Assembly: GCA_024226515.1 (NCBI GenBank)
Contig: JAAELQ010000146.1
Location: 1-64,000 of the forward strand
Direction: 5' to 3'
From: a bacterium
GTDB taxonomy: Bacteria > Acidobacteriota > Polarisedimenticolia > Polarisedimenticolales > Polarisedimenticolaceae
DNA: 64,000 bases
How positions within the stretch are numbered: the stretch's first letter is position 1; each line of letters starts with the position of its first letter. Made by a program: the position numbers and the translations under genes. Positions 1 to 8,958 of this stretch are shown here, in pieces. The notes below the pieces were generated by a model that searched no databases, was not told the origin of the DNA, and saw only the letters and a program-made list of their open reading frames with translations.

Positions 1-113
1 CTCATCGGGGAACCGTCTGCGACCTTTCGCTTTCAGATCGCGATCGCGCGCACCGCAAGCCCGCTCCAACAAATCCTGCGACCCCTGCCGATCATCGGTT
101 TTTCAACGGCCTG

Positions 114-1898
114 CTAGGGCCTGGCGGAGGCCAGCGGACCGGGGTCCTCGCCGAAGTAGTCGAACAGGGCCCGCTGCACGGCCGTGGCCAGCCGGTCGCG
201 GTGTCGCGCCGACGCCAGCAGCGCCGCGTCCTCGCGATTGCTGAGGTTGACCATCTCGATCAGGACCTTGTTCGGGATCGTGTTGTTGCGGATCACGGCC
301 GGCACGTAACGCGACTTGCCCCGAATGATGCGGTTGCGCACGGGCTGGTAGGGCTGAACCGGGAGCCCGGTGTCGCCGAAGGCGTCGACGACGGAATCGG
401 CGAACTTGCGCGATACGGCCTCCGATCGGACGCGGTCCTTCTTCGAGAAGCGCACGTGTCGGCGCTCTCGCACTTCACGGAACTGGTTGTAGAACTTCGT
501 GTTGAAGCCGTAGGTGCGTGTGCGGTAGGCGGCCCCCGGGACGTAGACCATCACGCCGCGCAGCGACGCGTGCCGGCTGTCGGCGTGCAACGAGACGAAG
601 ACCACTCGGTCCGCGTCGGTCCCGTTCTTGACCTCCTTGCCGTAAATCGAGTTGGCCAGGTACCAGCGTAGGTTGACGCCGAGCTTGGCCTGTCCCTTCT
701 TCGTGGCGAGGAACGGCGGGTCGGTCTGGATCGTCCCCTGGTGATTGGCGTTGAGCTTGTCGCGCGCCGACGGCGAGCAGCCGGTCTGGCGATCTTCGAG
801 CGTCAGCAGCACGCGCGCCGCGGTCTCGCGCTCGAGCTTGTGCTTCAGACGGCAGGCCACGTCGTAGACGTAGTCGTGCTCCCAGATCCCGTTGTTGATC
901 GTGCCCAGATCGCGACCGCCGTGTCCGGGGTCGAGGACCACGACGACTCCCGCGAGGCCGTCGCGCGTGCCGGCGACCGGCGCCCGCTCGAGCTCTCGCT
1001 CGAGCTCGACACGCGCCGCCTCCGCCTCGCGCCGGCGGGGGTGCCCCGCCGGCAGGAAGTCCGGCTCGAGCATATCGAGCGGGATCTTCACCTCGAAGCC
1101 GACCGGGATGTCGTGCAGGTCGCCGATGTCGCTGCGCCGGCGCAACTGCTCCGCGATCGTGCTCACGTCCTCGGCCTGCGTGCGGCCGGTGAAGCGGACG
1201 ATCACCGACGAGTAGACCGCCTCGCCGGGCTTGAGCGGGTAGGCGGCGAACGGCCCGCGGGAATCCGCGCTGAAGCTGAGCACGCCGCCGTCGGACATCA
1301 TCCGCGGCACGAGGGCGGGGTGCAGCAGCCGCGCGGGAATTCGCACGGCCTGGTCCGCGGCGAGTTCGGGCGACTTCAGCCCGTTGACCTGCATGAGCTC
1401 CTCGAAGTTCTCGCCGCGTCCGGTGAACCACTCGGCGAGCTGCCACAACCCTTCGTCGTACGTCGGCAGCGCGCCCGAGCGCGCGACGTGGATCCAATCG
1501 TCTCCGTCGCGTCGGTCGACCGGGAACAGGTTGCGCAGCACCAGCCGGCGGTAGCTGTCGGCCAGCATGGCCAGCGGGATCCCGACGCGATCCGGCGGGG
1601 CGCCGGGCCGGTCGCCGTTCAACGAGGCCAGGCGCGAGGCCTGCTCGGCGCGCCCCGTGAAGCGGCTTGCGATCGAGTCGTAGTCGTCGTCTTTGCGCGG
1701 GTGCACGACGAGTTCGATCTCGCGGCCGCGCGCGATGCGCACTGCGAGGTCGCGGCTCAGCGGCAGGATCCCGGCCGCGTCCCGGGAGCGTGGAGTGTCC
1801 TTTTCCTCGGCGCGCGGCGCGCCGGTGGAGCTCAGCGTGCAGGCGAGCAGAGTCCCGAGAGCGAGCGCGAGGACGTTGCGCCGTGCGCGATCACGCAT
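114..1898 (-). CDS. Exported N-acetylmuramoyl-L-alanine amidase (Amidase_3) with LysM-like repeats
   Basis: A 594-residue zinc amidase expected to cleave the amide bond between N-acetylmuramic acid and L-alanine in periplasmic peptidoglycan. The catalytic domain starts near residue 318. It shows the first zinc motif DPGHGG (323-328), the following Glu in GIWEHDY, the SLHAD zinc motif, and a late catalytic Glu in LIEMVNLSN, which is the canonical Amidase_3 order. The N-terminus is a signal peptide. LLAC at 17-20 resembles a lipobox, so a lipoprotein is possible. Three degenerate LysM-like modules, each with an RFTG or WFTG core and an IP-x2-L end, lie near 60-112, 135-192 and 222-277 and probably bind wall glycan. 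The start overlaps the end of gatA by 8 nt, so it is the last gene of a gatC-gatA-amidase unit. The family call is firm; the lipoprotein status is not. Confidence 0.93.
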   Translation of the reverse strand: MRDRARRNVLALALGTLLACTLSSTGAPRAEEKDTPRSRDAAGILPLSRDLAVRIARGREIELVVHPRKDDDYDSIASRFTGRAEQASRLASLNGDRPGAPPDRVGIPLAMLADSYRRLVLRNLFPVDRRDGDDWIHVARSGALPTYDEGLWQLAEWFTGRGENFEELMQVNGLKSPELAADQAVRIPARLLHPALVPRMMSDGGVLSFSADSRGPFAAYPLKPGEAVYSSVIVRFTGRTQAEDVSTIAEQLRRRSDIGDLHDIPVGFEVKIPLDMLEPDFLPAGHPRRREAEAARVELERELERAPVAGTRDGLAGVVVVLDPGHGGRDLGTINNGIWEHDYVYDVACRLKHKLERETAARVLLTLEDRQTGCSPSARDKLNANHQGTIQTDPPFLATKKGQAKLGVNLRWYLANSIYGKEVKNGTDADRVVFVSLHADSRHASLRGVMVYVPGAAYRTRTYGFNTKFYNQFREVRERRHVRFSKKDRVRSEAVSRKFADSVVDAFGDTGLPVQPYQPVRNRIIRGKSRYVPAVIRNNTIPNKVLIEMVNLSNREDAALLASARHRDRLATAVQRALFDYFGEDPGPLASARP

Positions 1899-3366
1899 CG
1901 GACGCTCCGGTGCCGGTCAGGCGCGATTCGATCGCGAACGCGGCGCGGAATACGGTCGCCTCGCCGAGGTGCGACCCGATCAACTGGCAGGCCATCGGCA
2001 GCCCGTCGCCGGTGAGCCCCACGGGCAACGAGAGGGCCGGCAGGCCCGCCAGACTGGCGGTCACCGTGTAGACGTCCGACAGGTACATCCCCACGGGGTC
2101 GTCGAGTTTCTCGCCCAGCCGGAACGCCGGGGTCGGAGTCGTCGGGGTCAGCAACAGGTCGACGCCCCGGTCGAACAGTTCCTCGAAGTCTCGTCGCACG
2201 AGCGTCCGAGCGCGCTGGGCCTTGCCGTAGAAGGCGTCGTAGTAACCCGAGGAGAGGGCGAACGTGCCGAGCAGGATCCTCCGCTGCACTTCCGGCCCGA
2301 AGCCCTGCGTGCGCGTGCCGCGGTACATCTGCGGCAGGTCGCCGCCCCCGCCGCCCCCGCCGCCCCCGCCGCTTCGCGCGCCGAAGCGCACGCCGTCGTA
2401 GCGCGACAGGTTGCTCGACGCCTCGGCGGTCGCGATCAGGTAGTACGTCGGCACGGCGTACCGCGTGTGCGGCAGCGATACCTCCTCGACCGCGGCCCCG
2501 GCCGCGGAAAGCGCGTCGGCCGCGGCGTCGATGCCGCCGCGGATCCCGGCGTCCAGCCCGGCCCCGACGTACTCGCGCGGGATTCCGACCCGCAGCCCGT
2601 GCGCGTCCCCGTCGAACGTCGCGGGCGTCACCGGCGCATCCGTGCTCAACGACGTCTGGTCCCCGGCGTCCTCGCCGGAGATGCCGTCGAGCAGCAACGC
2701 GGCCCCCTCGACGTCCGCGGCGAACACGCCGACCTGGTCGAGCGAGGACGCGAACGCGATCAGGCCCGAGCGCGACACGCGGCCGTAGGTCGGCTTGATC
2801 CCCACGACGCCGCAGAAGGCGGCGGGCTGGCGGACGGACCCGCCGGTGTCGCTGCCCAGCGCCAGGGGGGCCATCCCCGCGGCCACCGCGACGGCGGAGC
2901 CGCCGCTCGAGCCGCCGGGCACCCGCTCGAGGTCGTTCGGGTTCCGCGTCGGACCGTGAGCCGAGTTCTCGGTCGACGACCCCATACCGAACTCGTCGAG
3001 GTTCGTCTTTCCCAGGACGACCGCTCCGGCCCGGCGCAGCCGCGCGACGACCGTCGCGTCGCGCAGCGGGACGAACCCGGCGAGCACGCTCGAGCCGGCC
3101 CCGGTCTCGAGTCCCGCGGTGTTGATGTTGTCCTTGACCGCCACCGGGATGCCGGTCAGCGGCCCCGCGCGGCCTTCCCGGATGAGACGGTCCGCCTCCT
3201 CCGCCTCGCGCTCGGCCTCCGGGTTGAGCCGCACGAAGGCGCCGAGCTCGCCGTCGGCGCGACGAACGCGCTCGAGACACGCACGCGTGAGCTCCACGCT
3301 GCTTGCTCGACCCTCGTCGAGGCGAGCGCGGATGCCGCTCGCGCTGAGGCGTGCCGGGTCGGTCAT
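1891..3366 (-). CDS. gatA: Aspartyl/glutamyl-tRNA amidotransferase subunit A
   Basis: Glutamine-hydrolysing subunit of GatCAB, which converts Glu-tRNA(Gln) or Asp-tRNA(Asn) to the amidated form. The 491-residue protein has the amidase-signature Ser-cisSer-Lys triad: Lys in PVAVKDN, then GGSSGGSA and SDTGGSVRQPA. The start MTDPARL is chosen because its ATG overlaps the gatC stop by 4 nt (ATGA); the frame stays open upstream, but that part lies inside gatC. One oddity is an 11-glycine run in the segment between RFGAR and DLPQMYRGTR, where homologues carry an ordinary loop ahead of the conserved gFG-EVqRRI stretch. It is encoded by a 9-nt microsatellite. gatB is not in the window and must be elsewhere. 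Confidence 0.97.
   Translation of the reverse strand: MTDPARLSASGIRARLDEGRASSVELTRACLERVRRADGELGAFVRLNPEAEREAEEADRLIREGRAGPLTGIPVAVKDNINTAGLETGAGSSVLAGFVPLRDATVVARLRRAGAVVLGKTNLDEFGMGSSTENSAHGPTRNPNDLERVPGGSSGGSAVAVAAGMAPLALGSDTGGSVRQPAAFCGVVGIKPTYGRVSRSGLIAFASSLDQVGVFAADVEGAALLLDGISGEDAGDQTSLSTDAPVTPATFDGDAHGLRVGIPREYVGAGLDAGIRGGIDAAADALSAAGAAVEEVSLPHTRYAVPTYYLIATAEASSNLSRYDGVRFGARSGGGGGGGGGGDLPQMYRGTRTQGFGPEVQRRILLGTFALSSGYYDAFYGKAQRARTLVRRDFEELFDRGVDLLLTPTTPTPAFRLGEKLDDPVGMYLSDVYTVTASLAGLPALSLPVGLTGDGLPMACQLIGSHLGEATVFRAAFAIESRLTGTGASDA
2341..2373. repeat. GC-only 9-nt microsatellite inside gatA
   Basis: About 3.7 copies of the 9-nt unit GCCGCCCCC on the plus strand encode the poly-glycine run of GatA. 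Every unit is a multiple of three, so gain or loss of a unit changes loop length without breaking the frame. Confidence 0.9.
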
Positions 3367-3650
3367 CCCTTGATGACGCGAGGAACCCGGAAGTGGTCCT
3401 CGGCGGAATCGGGAGCGTTGCAAAGGGCTTCGGCGACGGCGAGCGAGGTGGACTCCGTGTCGTCACGCAGCCGGCGTTCGGTCCCGGCGCCTCGCGTCGG
3501 CGGCACGTCGTCGACGTCGAGCTGGTCGAGCAGCGCCACGTAGTCGAGGATCGAGCCCAGCTCGCGCCGCAGGCGCTCGAGGGCCTGCGCGTCGAGATCC
3601 AGGAGCGCGAGCTGCGCGATGTGCCTGACTTCGCGTTCGTCGATCGGCAC
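3363..3650 (-). CDS. gatC: Aspartyl/glutamyl-tRNA amidotransferase subunit C
   Basis: A 95-residue GatC, the small belt subunit that stabilises GatA on GatB. It shows the family pattern: an N-terminal helix (REVRHIAQLALLDL), a second helix (LRRELGSILDYVALLDQLD), the DVPP turn, and a C-terminal tail ending FRVPRVIKG. The start is a GTG at 3650 preceded by GGAGG, chosen because no ATG precedes the conserved DEREVRHIA motif. The stop overlaps the gatA start by 4 nt, implying translational coupling. A 71-nt gap separates it from the upstream exported protein, so co-transcription with that gene is possible but not shown. Confidence 0.93.
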   Translation of the reverse strand: MPIDEREVRHIAQLALLDLDAQALERLRRELGSILDYVALLDQLDVDDVPPTRGAGTERRLRDDTESTSLAVAEALCNAPDSAEDHFRVPRVIKG

Positions 3651-3721
3651 GCACGTTCCTCCCCGAATGCCCGCGATCGATGATAGCGCAGCGGAGGCGA
3701 ACGCGGGTAAGGCGCCGGGAT

Positions 3722-4573
3722 TCAGAAGTCCGGCGTGACGAGAAATCGATAGCCCTGCGGTGGCTCGCCGGTCTCGAACGAGAGAGCGGAAGTCGTGCCG
3801 CGCGTGATCACCCACTGCTCGTTGCGGGCCGCCAGCGTCACCCGCTCGCCGTCCGGAAGCGTGCCGGACACCTGCGCCTGCAGCTCGATCAGCTCCCCGA
3901 CCACGCGCAGGGGGCGCAGGCGGATCTCCGCCGCCTCGGACTCCGGCAGGCTGCCCAGCCGAAACGAGTACGACGTCGAGCGCCCGACCAGCGTGCGCAG
4001 GTCGTTGGTCTCGAGCGAGATCGTCGATTCGCCGTCGACGCGCTGGATCTCGAGGCGCAGCAGCACGGGGCGATCGGCCACCGGCATCGGAGACACGCGG
4101 GTCTCCATCGTCACGTCGAGGTCGATGGCGACGGTCAGCGGCTTGCCGGCGATGCGGAACACCTCGAACAGGGTGGTCGATCGCTCGCTGAATCCCAGCG
4201 TCCGCGCCTCCGTGACCTCGCGCCCGTCGGGAGTGCGCAGCCGGGCGTCGATGCGGATCGAGCGTTCGTGACCGGGAAGCGTCGCCTGCTCGGCGGCGCG
4301 CAGGTGCAGGGTGGACGATTCGCCCGGGTCGGGCCACAGCACGTCGAACCGCAGCTCGTCGTCCTTGCCCTCGAGCTCCAGCCGGTACGGGGGGGGCGAC
4401 GCCTCCCGCGGAACCCCGGCGGTGATCGGGCTCACGATCAGGGCCAGGCGCGGGCGGCGGATGATGTCGATCTCCGGTGCGGCGCGGAAGTCCGCGGAAA
4501 CAGCCAGGGCCACGACGGTCGTCAACGAGAGGACCGCCGGCCGAATCCAGGCGCGCTTCGAGGGGGATTGCAT
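3722..4573 (-). CDS. Exported protein of unknown function
   Basis: A 283-residue protein I do not recognise. It begins with a clear Sec signal (basic MQSPSKRAW, then a hydrophobic stretch to about residue 25). The mature part is rich in beta-forming stretches and charged residues, with no cysteines and no catalytic motif that I can see; it looks like a periplasmic beta-sandwich. The ATG at 4573 is preceded by AGGAG with 8-nt spacing. A sigma70-like promoter lies just upstream on the same strand. It is divergent from the histidine kinase gene and upstream of gatC, which gives no clear functional hint. Confidence 0.8.
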   Translation of the reverse strand: MQSPSKRAWIRPAVLSLTTVVALAVSADFRAAPEIDIIRRPRLALIVSPITAGVPREASPPPYRLELEGKDDELRFDVLWPDPGESSTLHLRAAEQATLPGHERSIRIDARLRTPDGREVTEARTLGFSERSTTLFEVFRIAGKPLTVAIDLDVTMETRVSPMPVADRPVLLRLEIQRVDGESTISLETNDLRTLVGRSTSYSFRLGSLPESEAAEIRLRPLRVVGELIELQAQVSGTLPDGERVTLAARNEQWVITRGTTSALSFETGEPPQGYRFLVTPDF

Positions 4574-4597
4574 CGTTCGTTCTCCTGCCCAGGGTCC

Positions 4598-4626
4598 ATT
4601 CTTGAACCGGACGAGAGGATTGACAA
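4598..4626 (-). promoter_or_regulatory. Candidate promoter for the 3722-4573 gene
   Basis: Read on the minus strand: TTGTCA (4626-4621), a 17-nt spacer, then AAGAAT (4603-4598). This sits 25 nt upstream of the ATG. The -35 matches 5/6 and the -10 matches 4/6 of the sigma70 consensus. Confidence 0.45.
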
Positions 4627-4659
4627 GGAAAAGCACCACGTTCCGGCCACGACTCCCGG

Positions 4660-4665
4660 TATAAT
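4660..4665 (+). promoter_or_regulatory. Perfect TATAAT -10 box ahead of the kinase gene
   Basis: A consensus TATAAT at 4660-4665 lies about 70 nt upstream of the chosen kinase start. No good -35 is found at 16-18 nt. A consensus TTGACA at 4620-4625 is 34 nt away, too far to pair with it. The sequence is GC-rich elsewhere, so the AT-rich box is notable, but promoter function is uncertain. Confidence 0.3.
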
Positions 4666-4735
4666 CGAGGGGCTCGGACGTTGTCTCGGAGAGATCGTTC
4701 GAGTTCCACGATGTCAGGGGGGCCTGGAGCCGACC

Positions 4736-7246
4736 TTGCCCGGACGCAGGGGTCAATCGGTCTGGACGACATCGGTGCTGGTCGCGGCGCCGGGGTTGCT
4801 GCTGCTGGTCTCGGCGTCGTTCCCGCCACGGGTCTCCGCCGCAGCCGAGGGGATCGCCTGGGTCGAGGCGCTCGTCGGCCTCGCCTTCCTGGTCTCCGCC
4901 GTCGCGATGACGGTCCTGCAGCCCGGCGCTCGCGGGTCCAGGGTCTACACCCTGCTCGCGCTGGCCTGCTTCTGCCGCCTGCTGCTCGGTCGCCCAGCGG
5001 CGGAGTCCGCCGGCGACCGGATGGCATTCTGGCTCGGCGCGCTCGCGATCTCGGCCACCCCGGCCCTGCTGTTGCACCTCGGGGTCATCGTCGGGCGGGG
5101 CGTGTTGCGGCGCGAGGCGTCCTGTCGCTACGCCGGCTACGGCCTGGCTTCGATCTCGCTGGCCCTGGCCGTCGTCGCCGGCCTCACGCCCGCGCACGCG
5201 GTACGCGATCGGTTCGACTCGGTCCTGCTGGCCGGTGCGCTCGTCTTCGCCCTGACCGTGCTGGCCAAGGCGCGCGTCGTCTCGTCGTCCTCGACGCGGC
5301 GCAGCCAGTGCCGCTGGCTGTTCTGGAGCCTGGCGCTGGGCCTCGGGCCCTACGTGTTGTTGCACGTGGCGCCCCGGGCCTTCGAGTCCGCTCGGCAGCC
5401 GACCTGGGTTCACTTCGTCTCGATCCTGCCGCTGCTGCTCGTGCCCACACTGGGCACGGTGGCGCTCGGCGCCCGGTCCAGGCTGGCCGACCTCGATGTG
5501 ATGGTCCTCCGCGGCGTCGCCGAGAGCAGCGCCGTCGTCTGCGCGTTCGCCATCTACGCCGCGGCGGTCTTCCTGCTGCGCCAGGGCGTCGACACCTGGC
5601 TCGATCTCTCGCGCAGCGCGACACGCTACGTCGGACTGCTGGTCATGGCCGTGACCTACCCGGCGATGCGTGCGCGCATCACCGTGGGCGTCGAGCGCAT
5701 GTTCTATCGCAAGCGGTACAGCTACCGCGCGACGTTGCTGGACTGGGCTCGCGAGCTGAACGCCGAGACCGACCTGGCATCGCTGCTCGGCCGGCTGAAG
5801 GAACGCGTGCGGGAGACCCTCGACGTGGAGTCGGTCGAGGTGCTGGTCCGCGCCGGCGAGCGGGAGTTCGAGGACGTGCTCGGCAAGTCGCCGGCCACGC
5901 GGATTCGGTTCCGTCCCGACACGATGGAGCGACTGGAGCGGTTTGCGTTCATCGAGGCGGACGAGGCGGCGCGTGGAGTCCTGCCGCGGGCGCGCTACGT
6001 GTTTCCGATGAAGGTCAAGGGGCGCGTCAGCGCGCTGATCGCCCTCGACGACCGAGAGCCGCCGGGAGAACCGCTCAACCGGGAGGACCGCGCGCTGCTC
6101 GGGACGCTCGCGGCGCACGCGGGCTCGGCCATCGAGGCGGCCCGGCTGTTGAGCGAAGTGCGGCGCCGGGCCGAGCAGGTCGAACGGCTGCACGCGCAGC
6201 AAGAGCAGATCCTCGAGAGCAGCGCGGTCGGCCTGCTGCTACTCGACGACGAGGGCCGGATCCAGGCCTGGAACCGAGCGCTCGAGGACGCGTACGGGAC
6301 TGATCGCGCCGCGGCCGTGGGTCGCAGCCTCGACGACGTCTTTCCGCTGCACGTCGCACGCCGGATCCGAGGCGAGAGTCGGGCGGCCGCGGTGTCGGAC
6401 GAGGCGCGGATCTTCCAACTCGGCCTGGTCAACCCGAGGGGGCAGCGCCTGATCGTCAACATGGCGATCTCCCCGGCGGCGGGCCGCGACGCGGCGGGGG
6501 CCACCGTCGTCACGTTCGACGACGTCTCCCAGCGCGTCAAGCTGGAAGAGCAGATGCTGCGCCAGGAGCGCCTGGCCTCGCTGGGCATGATGGCGGCCGG
6601 AGTGGCCCACGAGATCAACACGCCGCTGACGGGGATCTCGAGTTACGCACAGATGCTGATCGAGGAGTGTTCGCCCGACGCCCCGCAGGTCGAGACGTTG
6701 CGTAAGATCGAGAACGAGACGACGCGCGCCGCCCGCATCACGCACTCACTGCTGAATCTCGCTCGCCCCGCGGGCGGAACGGCGGAGACCGTCGATTTGA
6801 ACGAGACGACGCATGAAGTGTTGCAACTGTTCGAGCCCCAGCTGCGCGGTTGTCGCATCGACATGCACGTCGATCTGCAGCCCGGCCTGCCGGTGCTGCG
6901 CGGCGACCGCGGCAAGCTGCAGCAGGTCCTGTTGAACCTGCTGATCAACGCGCGCGACGCCGTCGACGGCAGCGGATCGATCTCGGTTGCGACCCGCCTG
7001 GCCGGTGCGAAGATCGTGCTGGAGGTGGCCGACGACGGTCGGGGTATCGCCGACGAGGACCTTCCGCGGGTGTTCGATCCGTTCTTCAGCACCAAACGAC
7101 GGGGCCGCGGGACGGGGCTCGGCCTCTCGGTCAGCTACGGGATCGTGCAGGAGCACGAGGGCGACATCCAGGTCGAGAGCCGGCCCGGCGAGTGCACGCG
7201 TTTTCGTGTGGAACTCCCGGCGCTGATGTCGGCCAGAGCGGTGTGA
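4736..7246 (+). CDS. Membrane sensor histidine kinase (multi-TM, GAF, PAS, HisKA, HATPase)
   Basis: Sensor kinase of a two-component pair. About ten hydrophobic segments fill residues 15-325. A GAF-like domain follows (about 342-470, from LLDWARELNAETDL), then a PAS domain (about 493-590, AVGLLLLDDEGRIQAWN). The HisKA box has phospho-acceptor His625 in GVAHEINTPL. The ATPase domain (about 722-830) has the N-box NLLINARDAV, G1 DDGRGIAD and G2 GTGLGLS. The start is uncertain: TTG at 4736 gives a basic N-terminus just before the first membrane segment, with GTG 4775 as the alternative. The frame is open far upstream, but that part is antisense to the divergent gene. The response-regulator gene begins 14 nt after the stop, so the two are surely co-transcribed. 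The signal sensed is unknown. Confidence 0.9.
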   Translation: MPGRRGQSVWTTSVLVAAPGLLLLVSASFPPRVSAAAEGIAWVEALVGLAFLVSAVAMTVLQPGARGSRVYTLLALACFCRLLLGRPAAESAGDRMAFWLGALAISATPALLLHLGVIVGRGVLRREASCRYAGYGLASISLALAVVAGLTPAHAVRDRFDSVLLAGALVFALTVLAKARVVSSSSTRRSQCRWLFWSLALGLGPYVLLHVAPRAFESARQPTWVHFVSILPLLLVPTLGTVALGARSRLADLDVMVLRGVAESSAVVCAFAIYAAAVFLLRQGVDTWLDLSRSATRYVGLLVMAVTYPAMRARITVGVERMFYRKRYSYRATLLDWARELNAETDLASLLGRLKERVRETLDVESVEVLVRAGEREFEDVLGKSPATRIRFRPDTMERLERFAFIEADEAARGVLPRARYVFPMKVKGRVSALIALDDREPPGEPLNREDRALLGTLAAHAGSAIEAARLLSEVRRRAEQVERLHAQQEQILESSAVGLLLLDDEGRIQAWNRALEDAYGTDRAAAVGRSLDDVFPLHVARRIRGESRAAAVSDEARIFQLGLVNPRGQRLIVNMAISPAAGRDAAGATVVTFDDVSQRVKLEEQMLRQERLASLGMMAAGVAHEINTPLTGISSYAQMLIEECSPDAPQVETLRKIENETTRAARITHSLLNLARPAGGTAETVDLNETTHEVLQLFEPQLRGCRIDMHVDLQPGLPVLRGDRGKLQQVLLNLLINARDAVDGSGSISVATRLAGAKIVLEVADDGRGIADEDLPRVFDPFFSTKRRGRGTGLGLSVSYGIVQEHEGDIQVESRPGECTRFRVELPALMSARAV

Positions 7247-7260
7247 GGTAAAACAAGGGC

Positions 7261-8649
7261 ATGGAAACGGCAAGACAGGGCGCGCAGGCGGACCGGGTTC
7301 TGGTGATCGACGATGAACCCGTCGTGATCGACGTGCTGCGCGGATTGCTCGGCAAACAGGGGCTGGACGTCGAGTTCGCCTCGGATGCCGCCGGCGGGAG
7401 GTCCGTCCTGGAATCGGCCGACTGGGACGCCGTGTTGCTGGACGTGATGCTGCCCGACGCCAACGGACTCGAGGTTCTGCGTTGGATTCGCGAACGCTAT
7501 CCGGATCTCGCGGTCGTGATGATCACGGCCCACGGTACCGTCGAGAGCGCCGTCGAGGCGATGAAGGCCGGAGCATTCCACTATTTGACCAAGCCGTTCA
7601 AGAACGACGAGGTGCGGCATCTCGTGGCGCGTGCCACGCAATCGACGCATCTGCGGCGCGAGAATGAGGACCTACGCCGTGCCCTCGAGGAACGCTCGAG
7701 GTTCGAGCGCATCGTCGGGAAGTCGCGCCCGATGCAGGAGGTCTACCGCTTCATCGACCAGGTGGCGCCCAGCCGCTCGACCGTCCTGATCCACGGGGAA
7801 TCGGGCACGGGGAAGGAACTCGTGGCCCAGGCGATCCACCGGCGCAGCACGCGGACGGCCGAGCCGTATCTGATCGTCAACAGCGCGAGCATCCCGACGG
7901 AGCTGCTCGAGGACAACCTGTTCGGTCACCTGAAGGGCGCGTTCACCGGGGCGACCACCGACCGCATCGGATTGCTCGAGGCGGCGGACGGCGGCACGAT
8001 CCTGTTCGACGAGATCAGCACCGTGGCGCCCCAGGTTCAGGCGAAGCTGTTGCGCGTGATCCAGGAGAAGGAGTTTCTCCCGCTCGGCTCGGTCGAGCCG
8101 CGCACGGTCGACGTGCGGATCCTGGCCGCGACGAACGAGGACCTCAAGGCGCTGGTCGAGGCCGGCCGGTTCCGCGAAGATCTGTACTACCGGCTCAACG
8201 TGATCAGCCTGGCACTACCGCCGCTGCGGGAGCGGACCGAGGACCTGCCGCTGCTGGCCGCCCACTTTCTCGAGCGCTTCAACGCCGAGAACGGGAAGAG
8301 CGTCGCCTCGTTCTCCACGGCGGCCCTCGAGCACATGCTCGCGTACTCCTGGCCGGGCAACGTGCGTGAGCTGGAGAACGCCGTCGAGCGGGGAGTCGTG
8401 CTGGCCCGAGGGCCGGAGATCGGGCTGGACAGCCTGCCCCGCGAGCTGCGCGACACCCCGCAGCTGCCCGAGCCGGCGGTCTTGCCCGAGGGTGTGGGCT
8501 TCTACGAGGCCGTCTCCCGCTTCGAGCGCCAGCTGATCGAGGCGGCGCTGCGCAGCTCGGGCGGGGTGCAGAAGCATGCGGCCGCCACGCTGGGGCTGAA
8601 ACCGACGACGCTGAACGAGAAGATCAAGCGACTGCGCATCCCCAACTGA
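7261..8649 (+). CDS. Sigma-54-dependent response regulator (NtrC/ZraR type)
   Basis: A 462-residue enhancer-binding protein, cognate to the kinase immediately upstream. The receiver domain occupies residues 12-125 with acidic pocket D17/D18, phospho-acceptor D61 and Lys111 in LTKPF. The AAA+ domain has Walker A GESGTGKE (179-186) and the sigma-54 contact loop GAFTGA (226-231). A C-terminal Fis-type helix-turn-helix ends in TTLNEKIKRLRI. All parts needed for sigma-54 activation are present. I did not find a convincing -24/-12 promoter next to the downstream TonB receptor gene, so its targets may be elsewhere. Confidence 0.96.
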   Translation: METARQGAQADRVLVIDDEPVVIDVLRGLLGKQGLDVEFASDAAGGRSVLESADWDAVLLDVMLPDANGLEVLRWIRERYPDLAVVMITAHGTVESAVEAMKAGAFHYLTKPFKNDEVRHLVARATQSTHLRRENEDLRRALEERSRFERIVGKSRPMQEVYRFIDQVAPSRSTVLIHGESGTGKELVAQAIHRRSTRTAEPYLIVNSASIPTELLEDNLFGHLKGAFTGATTDRIGLLEAADGGTILFDEISTVAPQVQAKLLRVIQEKEFLPLGSVEPRTVDVRILAATNEDLKALVEAGRFREDLYYRLNVISLALPPLRERTEDLPLLAAHFLERFNAENGKSVASFSTAALEHMLAYSWPGNVRELENAVERGVVLARGPEIGLDSLPRELRDTPQLPEPAVLPEGVGFYEAVSRFERQLIEAALRSSGGVQKHAAATLGLKPTTLNEKIKRLRIPN

Positions 8650-8661
8650 ACTCGAGTTGGG
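8641..8661 (+). terminator. Short hairpin across the regulator stop codon
   Basis: CCCAACT (8641-8647) pairs perfectly with AGTTGGG (8655-8661) around a 7-nt loop and overlaps the TGA stop. There is no immediate T-run (TTTTT comes 15 nt later), so it may be only a weak terminator or a 3-prime stabilising hairpin. Confidence 0.3.
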
Positions 8662-8814
8662 TTGATGTGAGATGGTTTTTGGGGCAAAAGCGCGTGTTTA
8701 CAAATCGTGCCGCGAACGCGAGTTGCTGCATAGTCACCGCGTGGGTTCTCGACGTTCGCTGCCGCGGGACTGGAAAAGGGTTATTAAACCAGCATGGGAA
8801 TACGCCCAGATCAG

Positions 8815-8852
8815 TTGACGGCGTCTGGGACCGGTGGTAAATACCTTGGTCC
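8815..8852 (+). promoter_or_regulatory. Sigma70-like promoter with a dyad over the -10, TonB receptor gene
   Basis: TTGACG (8815-8820), a 17-nt spacer and TAAATA (8838-8843) form a good sigma70 promoter, giving a leader of about 110 nt before the receptor ATG. An inverted repeat GGACC (8828-8832)/GGTCC (8848-8852), with an inner GGT/ACC pair, is centred on the -10 box and could be a repressor operator or a hairpin. The rest of 8662-8958 holds several small inverted repeats (such as GGTT/AACC and TGGG/CCCA near 8780-8808) but no gene that I can see. Confidence 0.55.
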
Positions 8853-8958
8853 GGACGGTTCGGCCGCTCGGCTGAGCCGTTGTCGTCAGCTTGCCACGGG
8901 GGTATCCCGTTCCGCACGAGAGACAGGGGTCGTACGGACCGGTCCGCAGGAGGTTGTC

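Noticed and set aside
475..2015. Long alternative frames on both strands across the amidase and gatA genes
   Set aside because: High GC content creates long shadow frames. They are Arg/Ala-rich, lack starts with ribosome sites, and conflict with well-recognised genes.
4620..4665. TTGACA and TATAAT as one consensus promoter for the histidine kinase
   Set aside because: The spacing is 34 nt, twice the allowed distance. Only the -10 is kept as a weak candidate.
8650..8958. Sigma-54 (-24/-12) promoter or a c-di-GMP riboswitch before the TonB receptor
   Set aside because: I found no GG-N10-GC pair in a TGGCAC/TTGCA context, and none of the conserved GEMM riboswitch segments. A sigma70-like promoter fits better.
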